A stretch of 64,000 bases of DNA from Kangiella marina. Its GTDB lineage: Bacteria; Pseudomonadota; Gammaproteobacteria; Enterobacterales; Kangiellaceae. The notes under the pieces were generated by a model. It did no database searches. It saw only the letters and a list, made by a program, of their open reading frames with translations, and was not told the DNA's origin. The position numbers were made by a program, and so were the translations under genes. The stretch covers positions 1,550,001 to 1,614,000 of the forward strand of contig NZ_BAABFV010000001.1 in NCBI RefSeq assembly GCF_039541235.1. The letters run 5' to 3'. Positions 1 through 7,666 of the stretch are shown here, piece by piece (positions within the stretch are counted from its first letter, which is position 1; each line of letters begins with the position of its first letter).

Positions 1-1
1 G

Positions 2-628
2 GAATTAGCGACTCAAAATCTAGTTTCCGGCACAGCGCGTTTGCTGGGTTCGGTGGTGATTTTTATTCAGATGATTTTTGGCGTGGCGATTGGTTCGCAA
101 GTGGCGGCAATCTTTTTTGGCCAAGCTTCAATTACCACATCGATTGACCACCAGTTACCGCAGTGGACGGTTTGGATCGCTATTGTTGCCAGTTCATGGG
201 CATTAATGATGCTGTTCCAAACTCGAAGCAAGCATTTACCCTGGATTGTGGTCACGACGGCGTCATCGTTTTTCGTCTCACGCTGGGCAGGCGCAGAGTT
301 AGGCGCGGCGACGGGAGCTTTTTTCGGGGCACTGACGGTGGGTGTGTTTGCGAACTTGGCCTATCGAATTAAGCAGGTGCCGACTGCCGCAGTGATGATG
401 CCTGGCTTCATTATTTTGGTTCCCGGCAGTGTCGGTTTTAGGAGTCTGACTGAGATCTTGGATCACAATATTATTGGGGGGCTTGAGTCAGCCTTTAACA
501 TGATTATTGTCGGTATATCATTAATAACGGGACTTCTGGTGTCGTCGATAGCGACCTTACCCAAACCTAAGATTAAGACGGAAAGAGTGGAAGTAAAGTC
601 AGAACCACCAAGAGACGATAAAGCATGA
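2..628 (+). CDS. Threonine/serine exporter ThrE family, C-terminal part (5' end outside window)
   Basis: The reading frame is open from base 2, so this is the 3' part of a longer gene. The visible ~208 residues hold several hydrophobic segments and a PGFIILVPGS motif typical of the membrane half of ThrE/DUF3815 proteins, which export threonine and serine across the inner membrane. In the family, an N-terminal DUF1212 domain precedes this half; it would lie upstream of the window. A TTG at 41 is not a credible start because the frame continues upstream without a stop. The protein ends in a charged cytoplasmic tail. Its stop overlaps the next start (ATGA), suggesting co-transcription with the nuclease gene. 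The family call is fairly secure; the substrate is inferred. Confidence 0.75.
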   Translation, partial: ELATQNLVSGTARLLGSVVIFIQMIFGVAIGSQVAAIFFGQASITTSIDHQLPQWTVWIAIVASSWALMMLFQTRSKHLPWIVVTTASSFFVSRWAGAELGAATGAFFGALTVGVFANLAYRIKQVPTAAVMMPGFIILVPGSVGFRSLTEILDHNIIGGLESAFNMIIVGISLITGLLVSSIATLPKPKIKTERVEVKSEPPRDDKA

Positions 629-1104
629 AGCGCCTATTAGCTTTTAGTTTGCTGTTATTATTCAGTGTTGCCTGCTCTCCGGCCGATCAGCAAGGCTATC
701 GTTTGGTTTATGTTCAAGATGGGGATAGTGCCGTATTATGTTGTGAGAAGGGCAAAAAGTTTACCGTAAGGTTGCTTGATATTGATGCTCCTGAAAAGAA
801 CCAGCCTTACGCTGAGCAGTCAAAAGCCATGCTCAAACAGTTCTTAGAAGACGAGCAGTTGTATTTAGTCGGCAGTCAATACGATCGTTATGGACGCCGT
901 TTAGCCGTTATTGAAGTTAACGGAGTTAGTATCAATGATAAGATGGTAGAACGTGGTGCGGCTTGGGTCTGGAAGTACAGCAAAAGCCGACGTATGAAAG
1001 CGTTGCAAGAAGAAGCCAAGGAAGCGCGCGAAGGTTTGTGGGCTTTACCGGAGTCGCAGCGACAGAATCCGTGGGAGTGGCGACAGTCACACCCGAGGAA
1101 ATAA
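625..1104 (+). CDS. Thermonuclease-family (SNase-like) lipoprotein
   Basis: This 159-residue protein has a lipoprotein signal peptide with Cys17 in an SVAC lipobox, followed by one staphylococcal-nuclease-like OB-fold domain. The signature RLLDIDAPE (Arg49, Asp54, Glu57) and the later DRYGRRLA stretch (Arg91/92) match the catalytic Arg, Glu and Arg of the family, which hydrolyses phosphodiester bonds with calcium. It should sit in the envelope, lipid-anchored and facing the periplasm or outside. Its ATG overlaps the stop of the upstream exporter gene, so translation may be coupled. Possible roles are extracellular DNA scavenging or turnover, but the sequence does not show which. Length is normal for a minimal TNase domain. 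Confidence 0.85.
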   Translation: MKRLLAFSLLLLFSVACSPADQQGYRLVYVQDGDSAVLCCEKGKKFTVRLLDIDAPEKNQPYAEQSKAMLKQFLEDEQLYLVGSQYDRYGRRLAVIEVNGVSINDKMVERGAAWVWKYSKSRRMKALQEEAKEAREGLWALPESQRQNPWEWRQSHPRK

Positions 1105-1135
1105 GTTATCGGGTTACAAGGGTTTGGAGTCAGTT

Positions 1136-2017
1136 ATGTCGAGTGAAATGATCGAGCGAGTGGCATTAGTCGGCGGAACTCATGGTAATGAGTTGACCGG
1201 AATTTATTTACTCAACAAGTATCGGCAGTACCCGAAACTGATCGAGAATAATAGTTTTAAGCTGGAGCTTTTTGAGGCTAACCACAAAGCATTTTTGGTT
1301 AACCGACGTTATATCGATCGGGATCTTAATCGTAGCTTCAAGCTTGCAGATCTCAATGATGACTCCTTGTTTGGTCATGAAAATGAGTTGGCAAAACGGA
1401 TTAACCAAAAGCTTGGACCGAAAGGCGACAGTCGTACGGATATGATTATTGATTTACATACTTCTACGGCTCCGATGGGGGTTAACCTGGTGTTAACCAA
1501 AACCGATACCTTTCACTTAATGCTGGCAGATTATGTTCAACAGCGCATGGAGGATGTTTCGGTAACTCTTGAGGCGATGCCTGATCATCACTTTTTGATG
1601 TCCGTTGCGCCACAGCATGTTTTGGTAGAAGTCGGAGCGACAGCACAAGGACAGTTACGCCAAGATGTATTCGATAAGACAGAAGAAACCGTCCAGTTAA
1701 TTTTTAAGTTCCTCAATCAATACAATAAGCATCAATTGCCACAGCCGTCTGAATCTATAGATGTTTTTGAATATTTTGACGTCATGTTTTTACCGACGGA
1801 TATCAATGGCGATATTGCAGGCATGATCCATCATGGCATTCAAGATAGAGATTTTTCGCTATTGAGAACCGGTGAACCAATGTTTACTTTGCTGAACGGC
1901 GATGAAGTAATTTATGACGGCGAAGACTGTTATATGAGCTTTATCAACGAAGCCGCTTACTACGACGAAAAGAAAGCCTTCGCCATGTCGAGGAAGAAGG
2001 TTTTTCATATAGGGTAG
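1136..2017 (+). CDS. Aspartoacylase/AstE-family zinc amidohydrolase
   Basis: The protein starts MSSEMIERVALVGGTHGNE. The His and Glu of GGTHGNE, the DLNR substrate-binding motif, the second zinc His in IIDLHTST and the catalytic Glu in VEVGATAQG are all present in family order, so the enzyme should be active. Aspartoacylases deacylate N-acetylaspartate or related N-acyl amino acids in the cytoplasm. I chose ATG 1136 rather than the in-frame TTG at 1124 because GGAG lies at 1126-1129 with good spacing. About 293 residues is close to the mammalian ASPA length. It follows the nuclease gene by ~30 bases on the same strand. Exact substrate is not determined by the sequence; succinylglutamate desuccinylase is less likely without an ast operon nearby. 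Confidence 0.8.
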   Translation: MSSEMIERVALVGGTHGNELTGIYLLNKYRQYPKLIENNSFKLELFEANHKAFLVNRRYIDRDLNRSFKLADLNDDSLFGHENELAKRINQKLGPKGDSRTDMIIDLHTSTAPMGVNLVLTKTDTFHLMLADYVQQRMEDVSVTLEAMPDHHFLMSVAPQHVLVEVGATAQGQLRQDVFDKTEETVQLIFKFLNQYNKHQLPQPSESIDVFEYFDVMFLPTDINGDIAGMIHHGIQDRDFSLLRTGEPMFTLLNGDEVIYDGEDCYMSFINEAAYYDEKKAFAMSRKKVFHIG

Positions 2018-2386
2018 TCATACTTTCAAGTTAATGCTTGAGGTTCAGCACATCTGAAGCTGGATAATTAGCACCAATCACCCCGTTAAAAGTTAGCCTC
2101 AAGGTTAAAAATTATAGTGCAAATTGGGCAGGGATAGCCCAATTTAGCAAAAACGAATATGTGACCCCTAGGAATCCCTCCGGGAGAGGTTTCGTTTTGC
2201 GGCACGTGAAGAAATTTTTAATCATGAGGGAAGTGCGGTAGCGCCTAACTTTTGGGGCGAGTTTTTTGGTTCGTTTTCCCTAAAGGGACTTCCTTTGGTC
2301 GTTTGCTCGTCAAAAAATGAACGTTAAAACACTTTATAACTCTGTCTCACAAGAGACGTACCATGGTGGAGCCATAGAAAAAAGGT
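2018..2386. repeat. Gene-free stretch with a reverse copy of a dispersed intergenic repeat
   Basis: No credible gene lies here. Read on the minus strand, 2160-2330 carries blocks shared with the repeat near 38.76-39.0 kb: a CGAACCAAA block, CTCGCCCC, TTAGGC, ACTTCCCT, a GGGATTCC block and GGTCACA. On the plus strand, CCCTAAAGGGACTTCC at about 2278-2293 followed by GGTCGTTT is the unit also seen near 10.52, 38.76 and 38.93 kb. Similarity is partial and broken, as expected for an old non-coding repeat. Confidence 0.6.
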
Positions 2387-2410
2387 AAAAAAAACCGCCC
2401 AAAGGGCGGT
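2387..2410 (-). terminator. Rho-independent terminator of the candidate sRNA
   Basis: On the minus strand ACCGCCC, a TTT loop and GGGCGGT form a perfect 7-bp GC-rich stem followed by a run of eight T. It faces away from the flanking plus-strand genes and has no minus-strand protein gene upstream, so it implies an RNA gene. Confidence 0.85.
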
Positions 2411-2570
2411 ATAGCGTGAAGAGACCTATGATAGCAGTTTTATTATTGTTGGAATTGGGTTCGCTGGATCATACTCGTAGGAGAGGTGGGGTTTTCCGAT
2501 AAACACCACTATCATGACCTCAGCGAATGTCGTGGTAGGTCATTACCGTGTTCTGTATGACCTGACCTTG
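2387..2570 (-). ncRNA. Candidate Fur-repressed small RNA (RyhB-like)
   Basis: A minus-strand transcript of about 184 nt is predicted from a promoter at 2577-2605 to a strong intrinsic terminator at 2387-2410. No protein gene lies on this strand here. A 19-bp site at 2599-2617 overlaps the -35 element and matches the recalled Vibrio Fur consensus at 14 of 16 fixed positions, so iron-replete repression is expected. The RNA contains CCACGACATTCGCTG (plus 2521-2535), resembling the CACGACATTGCT core of enterobacterial and Vibrio RyhB. That segment lies in the loop between a GACCT and an AGGTC arm. RyhB pairs through such a core to silence iron-protein mRNAs, with Hfq. Promoter, operator, terminator and strand are seen; function is inferred. 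Confidence 0.6.
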
Positions 2571-2576
2571 AAACGA

Positions 2577-2605
2577 ATCATACTCTTTAAATTCTTTAAA
2601 TGCAA
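2577..2605 (-). promoter_or_regulatory. Predicted sigma-70 promoter of the sRNA
   Basis: On the minus strand TTGCAT (2600-2605) and TATGAT (2577-2582) are separated by exactly 17 bases. The -10 matches consensus at five of six bases; the -35 only at three. Start of transcription would be near 2570. Confidence 0.55.
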
Positions 2606-2617
2606 ACGATTCTCATT
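2599..2617 (-). promoter_or_regulatory. Predicted Fur box
   Basis: The minus strand reads AATGAGAATCGTTTGCATT, an imperfect inverted repeat around a central C. It overlaps the -35 element of the sRNA promoter, the classical position for repression by Fe-Fur. It could also affect the pirin gene starting 112 bases away on the other strand. Confidence 0.65.
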
Positions 2618-2728
2618 ACAGTTTAAAAGAAAGTTGAAAAAAGTGAGAACTGCATCAATATCTAGTCATATTAGGTAAGAATAAGTGGCTCTGTTTTTAA
2701 TAAAAGAGTGACTTTAAGGAGTCGTCAG

Positions 2729-3604
2729 ATGACGCATAAAACGATTCAAGGTATTTACAAAGCACCACAAGGTCACTGGGTTGGTGATGGTTTCCCGGTG
2801 CGTTCTTTATTTGCTTACAGCGGTTCTTATAACCAGAAGGGGCAACAGATTAGTCCGTTCTTGCTGCTGGATCATGCGGGGCCCGCGAGCTTTGAAGCAA
2901 GCAACCGTCCGAAAGGTGTGGGTGAGCATCCGCATCGTGGTTTTGAAACGGTGACGATTGTTTATCAAGGCGAAGTGTCGCATCGGGACTCCACTGGTAA
3001 AGGCGGTACTATCTATCCGGGTGATGTGCAGTGGATGACGGCTGGTGGTGGTATCTTGCACGACGAGTTCCACTCGGAAGCTTTTACTGAACGCGGGGGC
3101 GTCATGGAAATGGCGCAGCTTTGGGTGAACTTACCGCAAAAGCACAAAATGGTGACGCCGGGTTATCAGGCGATTCAGTCAGAGGATATTCCGAATCTAT
3201 CCTTAGACGGGGGCAAGCTGAGAATTATTGCGGGTGAGTATCAAGGTAACAAAGGACCAGCACATACCTATTCGCCTCTCAATGTCTGGGACTTCACCAT
3301 GGCAAGTGGTCAGCAGCAGCAACTATCCATTAACAAAGTCTGGAACACGATTGTGGTTGTGTTGAAAGGGGCGATAACAATTAATCATCAGCGAGCTTCA
3401 ACAGACGATACGGTAATATTTAATCAGGGTGGTACCGACATCGATATCACGGCTGAAGAGGATTGTACCCTGTTACTGCTTAGCGGAGAGCCGTTGAATG
3501 AGCCCATTGTCGGAGCGGGCCCATTCGTTATGAATAGTGAAGATGAAATCATCCAAGCTTTTGATGACTTCAAAAATGGTCAGTTTGGTCGAAGCCTAGA
3601 CTAG
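2729..3604 (+). CDS. Pirin family protein
   Basis: A bicupin protein of ~291 residues. The N-terminal cupin carries GEHPHRGFET and, downstream, GGGILHDEFHSE, which provide the three His and one Glu metal ligands known from pirin and YhhW. Bacterial pirins have been linked to quercetin dioxygenase activity and redox or metabolic control; the physiological role here is unknown. I start at ATG 2729, preceded by AAGGAG at 2716-2721, not at the in-frame GTG at 2708, which lacks a ribosome-binding site. It stands alone, convergent with the slipin gene. The nearby predicted Fur box raises the possibility of iron control, unproven. Confidence 0.9.
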   Translation: MTHKTIQGIYKAPQGHWVGDGFPVRSLFAYSGSYNQKGQQISPFLLLDHAGPASFEASNRPKGVGEHPHRGFETVTIVYQGEVSHRDSTGKGGTIYPGDVQWMTAGGGILHDEFHSEAFTERGGVMEMAQLWVNLPQKHKMVTPGYQAIQSEDIPNLSLDGGKLRIIAGEYQGNKGPAHTYSPLNVWDFTMASGQQQQLSINKVWNTIVVVLKGAITINHQRASTDDTVIFNQGGTDIDITAEEDCTLLLLSGEPLNEPIVGAGPFVMNSEDEIIQAFDDFKNGQFGRSLD

Positions 3605-3630
3605 TTTTGTACTACTGAGCATTCTTCCGA

Positions 3631-4374
3631 TTAATCTTTCTTCATAAAGTTCTTCATGAAGTCGATCGGCAGCGGGAAGACTATCGTGTTGCTATTTTCA
3701 CCGGCCAAGCTGGAAAGCGTTTGCAGGTACCTTAGCTGGATAGCTTCCTCTTGCTGCGATAATACCTTCGCCGCTTCTAACAGTTTTTCAGAGGCCTCCA
3801 TTTCACCACGAGCATGAATGACTTTGGCGCGACGGGCGCGTTCGGCTTCTGCTTGCTGCGCGATGGCACGAATCATGCTTTCGTTTAAATCCACATGCTT
3901 AATTTCGACGTTAGCCACTTTGATACCCCAAGCATCAGTTTGACTGTCTAAGATGGCTTGAATATCGGTGTTTAATTGTTCGCGCGAGGCTAACATTTCA
4001 TCCAGCTCGTGTTGGCCGAGGACGGAGCGCAAGGTCGTCTGAGCCAGTTGGCTGGTGGCGTCATAATAATGCTCAACGTTAATGATGGCTTTTTGCGGAT
4101 CAATCACGCGAAAGTAAACAACTGCATTGACTTCGACGGAGACATTATCCAGCGAAATCACATCTTGCGTTGGAACGTCCATCACCACGGTACGTAAATC
4201 AACGCGAACAATTTGTTGGACAAACGGGATCAGGATGATAAGGCCGGGCCCTTTGACTTTCCAAAAACGACCGAGCATAAAAATAACGCCGCGCTCATAT
4301 TCTCGAAGAATCTTAAACATGCTAGCCAGCAGTAAAACCACCACGGCTAGAATAATGGGAAATAAAATGTTCAT
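3631..4374 (-). CDS. Slipin / stomatin-like SPFH membrane protein
   Basis: The 247-residue protein has one N-terminal membrane segment (about residues 3-20), then an SPFH/band-7 domain beginning [13 protein letters not shown] and including the conserved [15 protein letters not shown], and an Ala/Glu-rich coiled coil (about 165-215). Slipins form ring-like oligomers in the inner membrane and organise lipid domains. It lies 48 bases downstream of the NfeD gene on the same strand. This slipin-NfeD pairing is the known stomatin operon, in which the NfeD protease cleaves the slipin C-terminus in archaeal homologues. Hydrophobic residues at the C-terminus ([10 protein letters not shown]) fit that type of substrate. 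Start ATG 4374 is clear. Confidence 0.9.
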   Translation of the reverse strand: MNILFPIILAVVVLLLASMFKILREYERGVIFMLGRFWKVKGPGLIILIPFVQQIVRVDLRTVVMDVPTQDVISLDNVSVEVNAVVYFRVIDPQKAIINVEHYYDATSQLAQTTLRSVLGQHELDEMLASREQLNTDIQAILDSQTDAWGIKVANVEIKHVDLNESMIRAIAQQAEAERARRAKVIHARGEMEASEKLLEAAKVLSQQEEAIQLRYLQTLSSLAGENSNTIVFPLPIDFMKNFMKKD

Positions 4375-4422
4375 AATAAATCCTTCTATGATTGGTTAAG
4401 AATGTTTATGGGGCACAGAGTT

Positions 4423-5844
4423 TCAAGAAAAAGTGTCTCCAGAAGAAGACTCTCCTGAAATAGGCACGACGGTTAGCTCCAGATCCGTAACCGCCACGAC
4501 TTTAACCTGTTGCCCCGCGTGTAAAGGCGTATCGCAGTGAGCTTTCCATCTCTCGCCACAAATATGAATCCAGCCTTCTCCAGAAAAGTCATGCTGTACG
4601 ACGCCGACTTCTTGTAGCAATTCTTCTCGCCCACTGACCACCGGTTGCTGCTTGGCTTGAATGGCAAGGGTTAAAACAAAGCTCAGGAGAATGACGCTGA
4701 TAATGGTCACGCCGACCAGAATTGGAATAGCAATAGCGACCCCTGTTTCGGGTTCATTGAACAGCATGAAGGAGCCAAAGAGGAAGGCGATAATACCGCC
4801 AACGCCCAGTATACCGAAGCTTGGTGCAAACGCTTCAACCACCAGTAACGCAATACCAAGCACCAGTAGCCCCGCTGCCACGTAGTTAATAGGTAAAATC
4901 TGCAATGCGTAAAAAGCCAGTAATAGGCAAATTGCTCCAATGACGCCGGGCACCATGGTGCCGGGGTTATAACCTTCAAAGATCAGCCCGTAAATACCAA
5001 CTAACAGCAAAATATAGGCGATGTTAGGATCGCTAATGATACTGAGCAACTTCATCTGCCATGTCGGTTCGACTTCGACAATACTCATGTCGGCTGTATC
5101 CAGAGTGACTTTACCGGAAGGAAGTCGCACGCTGCGGTTATGAATGTCACGCAGTAATTGTTGTGGACTTTCGGCAATCAAATCAATCACGCCAATCTCT
5201 AAAGCCTCTTTCGAGGTTAAACTTTCACCTTCACGAACAGCGTTTTTGACCCAGTCAATGTTGCGCCCATGATAAGCGGCCAACCCTCGCAAATAGGCCT
5301 CTGCATCATTGATGATTTTTTTGTGCATGGCATTCTGATTGCTGTCCGTAGCTGGTGGTGATTTTTTGGCGCCTTGTTTTTCTTTATCACCCTCTTTGTC
5401 TTCTGAGCCCGGATTTGGCATGCCGCCAATCGAGACTGGAGTAGCCGCCCCAAGGTTGGTCGCCGGAGCCATTGAAGAAATATGGCTAGCGTAAAGAATA
5501 TAAGTTCCTGCGCTCGCCGCGCGGGAACCGGGAGGGAAGACATAAGTCGCCACCGGGATTTTAGAGGCAAGAATCTCGCGAATAATATCACGCATGGCTA
5601 AGTCCAGACCGCCGGGGGTATTCATTTGGATAATGATTAAGTCATAACCTTCTTCAGGCGCTGACTGAATATTAGAAACAAGGTAGTGAGCAGTGCCAGG
5701 ATTGACCGAGCCATCAAGCACCAATAGCTTGGCCTGCTTTAGGGAATTTGACTCACTATCTGAGGCACTAAGAACTGGCCACGCGAATGAAAAAAGCGCG
5801 GTGAAAAGGAAAAAGCTGACTATTCTCAGTATTGACTGCTGCAT
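4423..5844 (-). CDS. NfeD family protein with ClpP-type membrane serine protease domain
   Basis: This is the long NfeD1b type (about 473 residues): a signal peptide ending near ASDSE, a ClpP-like protease domain, a cluster of membrane helices (about 275-410) and a C-terminal OB-fold NfeD domain. The nucleophile Ser lies in GSRAASAGTY (about Ser112) and a general-base Lys in HKKIIND (about Lys176), matching the Ser-Lys dyad of Pyrococcus PH1510. A charged low-complexity insert (about 143-175, rich in Gly, Lys, Asp) separates them. I prefer ATG 5844, with GGGA six bases upstream, over GTG 5856. It probably acts with the downstream slipin in inner-membrane quality control. Confidence 0.88.
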   Translation of the reverse strand: MQQSILRIVSFFLFTALFSFAWPVLSASDSESNSLKQAKLLVLDGSVNPGTAHYLVSNIQSAPEEGYDLIIIQMNTPGGLDLAMRDIIREILASKIPVATYVFPPGSRAASAGTYILYASHISSMAPATNLGAATPVSIGGMPNPGSEDKEGDKEKQGAKKSPPATDSNQNAMHKKIINDAEAYLRGLAAYHGRNIDWVKNAVREGESLTSKEALEIGVIDLIAESPQQLLRDIHNRSVRLPSGKVTLDTADMSIVEVEPTWQMKLLSIISDPNIAYILLLVGIYGLIFEGYNPGTMVPGVIGAICLLLAFYALQILPINYVAAGLLVLGIALLVVEAFAPSFGILGVGGIIAFLFGSFMLFNEPETGVAIAIPILVGVTIISVILLSFVLTLAIQAKQQPVVSGREELLQEVGVVQHDFSGEGWIHICGERWKAHCDTPLHAGQQVKVVAVTDLELTVVPISGESSSGDTFS

Positions 5845-5960
5845 AGAAAATCCCACTACTCAGCTAGGCTCTTAATAAGCCAAAGCCATCACCTTTAATG
5901 TAGCGCGAATAGAGAAGGATTACAAAGATGAGGTGTATCAAGCAAGCTGCTCAAAGGTAT

Positions 5961-6016
5961 AAAAAAGCCCGACTATTTCTAGTCAGGCTTTCTTAATAAT
6001 GGTGGCCCGGGGCAGA
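5961..6016. repeat. 56-bp direct repeat, copy 1: tRNA-Phe 3' end plus terminator
   Basis: These 56 bases are identical to 6137-6192. They include the tRNA terminator hairpin and the last bases of tRNA-Phe with the CCA end. No tRNA body follows this copy. It looks like an attachment-site or tandem-gene relic. Confidence 0.9.
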
Positions 6017-6018
6017 CT

Positions 6019-6111
6019 AATTTGTTTTGAACAAATTTGAACATTGCAGTTTGCTGCAATGGCCGTGAGGCAAACTGCAGGGATGTAGTTTGTCATTGAA
6101 CGTAGTTCAAT
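6019..6111. repeat. Three consecutive perfect stem-loops between the direct repeats
   Basis: AATTTGTT/AACAAATT (6019-6026, 6030-6037), GCAGTTTGC/GCAAACTGC (6046-6054, 6070-6078) and ATTGAAC/GTTCAAT (6095-6101, 6105-6111) form three neat hairpins. On the minus strand a CATCCCTG loop recalls loops of the dispersed repeats at 38.9 and 56.6 kb. Confidence 0.7.
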
Positions 6112-6136
6112 TCGATAATCTGTATATGTTGGACAC

Positions 6137-6167
6137 AAAAAAGCCCGACTATTTCTAGTCAGGCTTT
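6137..6167 (-). terminator. Terminator of tRNA-Phe
   Basis: On the minus strand AAGCCTGACTA and TAGTCGGGCTT pair around a short AT-rich loop and are followed by a T run, just downstream of the tRNA. An identical copy lies at 5961-5990. Confidence 0.85.
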
Positions 6168-6192
6168 CTTAATAATGGTGGCCCGGGGCAGA
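6137..6192. repeat. 56-bp direct repeat, copy 2, overlapping tRNA-Phe
   Basis: This is the copy attached to the intact tRNA gene. It covers the terminator and the final 17 bases of the tRNA including CCA. It repeats 5961-6016 exactly at a 176-bp offset. Confidence 0.9.
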
Positions 6193-6251
6193 ATTGAACT
6201 GCCGACACAAGGATTTTCAATCCTCCGCTCTACCAACTGAGCTACCAGGCC
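6176..6251 (-). tRNA. tRNA-Phe (anticodon GAA)
   Basis: The 76-base minus-strand sequence folds as a standard tRNA: acceptor GGCCTGG with CCGGGCC, a D-arm TAGCTCAGTTGGTAGAGC, an anticodon loop TTGAAAA giving GAA, and a TTCAATTC T-loop. The CCA end is encoded. It lies 54 bases downstream of yggX on the same strand. Confidence 0.97.
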
Positions 6252-6305
6252 GAGGACGCGTATTAAACCGATTCTGCCGATTTAAGTCAAGCCTAAATTT
6301 GAAAT

Positions 6306-6581
6306 TTATTGCTTGTTTTCAGGGACGTAGCCATCGGCCTTGTCGTAGTCGCCACCGAAGAGGAACTTTTCCATTTGGTCGGCGAGGTATTTCTGCGTGT
6401 CTTCGTCAACTAAACTTAAGCGTTTTTCGTTGATGAGCATGGTTTGGTGCTCTAACCACATTTGCCATGCTTGTTGCGAAATATTGTCATAAATGCGATC
6501 GCCAAGTTCACCTGGGAAAGGCTTGAAACCAATTCCTTCGGCGTCTTTTTGTAGTTTTTGACAAAAAATAGTACGTGACAT
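6306..6581 (-). CDS. yggX: YggX, probable Fe(II)-trafficking / oxidative damage protection protein
   Basis: The 91-residue product starts MSRTIFCQKLQKDAEG, the family signature with conserved Cys7, and contains GELGDRIYDNISQQAWQMWLEHQTMLINE, diagnostic of YggX. The family protects iron-sulfur proteins and DNA under oxidative stress, probably by handling labile iron in the cytoplasm. It lies 29 bases downstream of mutY, the same pairing as in E. coli, where both genes limit oxidative damage. It ends shortly before tRNA-Phe on the same strand. Length is normal. Confidence 0.97.
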   Translation of the reverse strand: MSRTIFCQKLQKDAEGIGFKPFPGELGDRIYDNISQQAWQMWLEHQTMLINEKRLSLVDEDTQKYLADQMEKFLFGGDYDKADGYVPENKQ

Positions 6582-6610
6582 TCGATTCTCCGCTTGGGGT
6601 TTTGGCTTTG

Positions 6611-7645
6611 CTAGCTCAAGCTATCGAGCACCTTACTAACGGGTGTCGGTAGGCCGATTTCAGCGGTTTTCTGCTGAGTATTCTTTTGCAAGAAGTTGAG
6701 CGCAAAGCTGTCAAATTCGTTGGGCTCCATGATACCTGTGTTAGGAAGCTTTTTCACTAGCAATGGCTGCACTTCGAGGTCGTAATGGCTGAATTTGTGC
6801 ACGAAACTGCTGAGTTTTTGTGCATCCGCAGGAGCTTGCTCGGATTGGTCTATTTCTGGGAAACACCAGAGGCCGCCCCAAATCCCAGAAGGGGGGCGCT
6901 TGTGCAGCACTACTTGCTGGTTTTCGAGGTAAATCAACCAATACACCGAGCGTTTAGGGCGTGCTTTTTTGGGTTTTTTGCCGGGCAGCTGGGTGATTGT
7001 GTCATGCTTGAGGGCGTAACAGTGCTCTGATAACGGGCACTGTTCGCATTTCGGTTTTGAGCGAGTACAAACCACCGCGCCGAGATCCATCATGGCTTGA
7101 TTATATTCGGCAGTATGGTGGTTAGGTGTATTTTCTTCGGCTCGCTGCCACAGAGTCTTCAGCACAGACGATTTTCCTGCCCAGCCTTCGATGCCGTAAC
7201 AGCGCGCTAAAACACGCTTAACATTACCGTCGAGAATGGCGCTTGGCTGATCAAAGGCAAATGCAGCAATCGCGCCCGCAGTGGAACGACCGACACCGGG
7301 GAGTGTTTCGATAGCTTCTTGAGTTTGTGGAAATTTTCCGTCATAGGTTTCCGCAACCATTTTCGCTGCCTTGTGGAGGTTTCTGGCGCGGCTGTAATAG
7401 CCCAGCCCGCTCCACAGGTGCATCACTTCATCGCTGCTGGCCTTGGCTAAGTGGTTAATGGTTGGAAACTTATTGAGAAAAGATTCGTAGTAAGGAATGA
7501 CTGTTGTAACCTGAGTCTGCTGGAGCATGATTTCGGACAGCCAAATCTGATAGGGATCTTTGGTTCCTTGCCATGGCAAATGCTTACGACCGTGTTGGCG
7601 GTAGTAGGCAATGACTTTGTTTTGAAACTCTGTTGCTTGCCACAT
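6611..7645 (-). CDS. mutY: A/G-specific adenine DNA glycosylase MutY
   Basis: MutY removes adenine mispaired with 8-oxoguanine. The 344-residue protein has the helix-hairpin-helix LPGVGRSTAGAIAAFAF with catalytic Asp139, the catalytic Glu38 in WLSEIMLQQTQ, and the [4Fe-4S] cluster loop Cys193-x6-Cys200-x2-Cys203-x5-Cys209. The C-terminal ~120 residues form the NUDIX-like domain that recognises 8-oxoguanine. It follows the SLC13 gene by 21 bases and precedes yggX by 29, so the three probably share a transcript. Start ATG 7645 matches the family. Confidence 0.97.
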   Translation of the reverse strand: MWQATEFQNKVIAYYRQHGRKHLPWQGTKDPYQIWLSEIMLQQTQVTTVIPYYESFLNKFPTINHLAKASSDEVMHLWSGLGYYSRARNLHKAAKMVAETYDGKFPQTQEAIETLPGVGRSTAGAIAAFAFDQPSAILDGNVKRVLARCYGIEGWAGKSSVLKTLWQRAEENTPNHHTAEYNQAMMDLGAVVCTRSKPKCEQCPLSEHCYALKHDTITQLPGKKPKKARPKRSVYWLIYLENQQVVLHKRPPSGIWGGLWCFPEIDQSEQAPADAQKLSSFVHKFSHYDLEVQPLLVKKLPNTGIMEPNEFDSFALNFLQKNTQQKTAEIGLPTPVSKVLDSLS

Positions 7646-7666
7646 GAAGCTTGCTCTTTAGCAGAT

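Noticed and set aside
2018-2390. Protein gene in the gap after the aspartoacylase
   Set aside because: All frames are short and interrupted; similarity is to intergenic repeats.
5961-6016. Second tRNA-Phe gene
   Set aside because: Only the last 17 tRNA bases and the terminator are present; the remaining three arms are missing.
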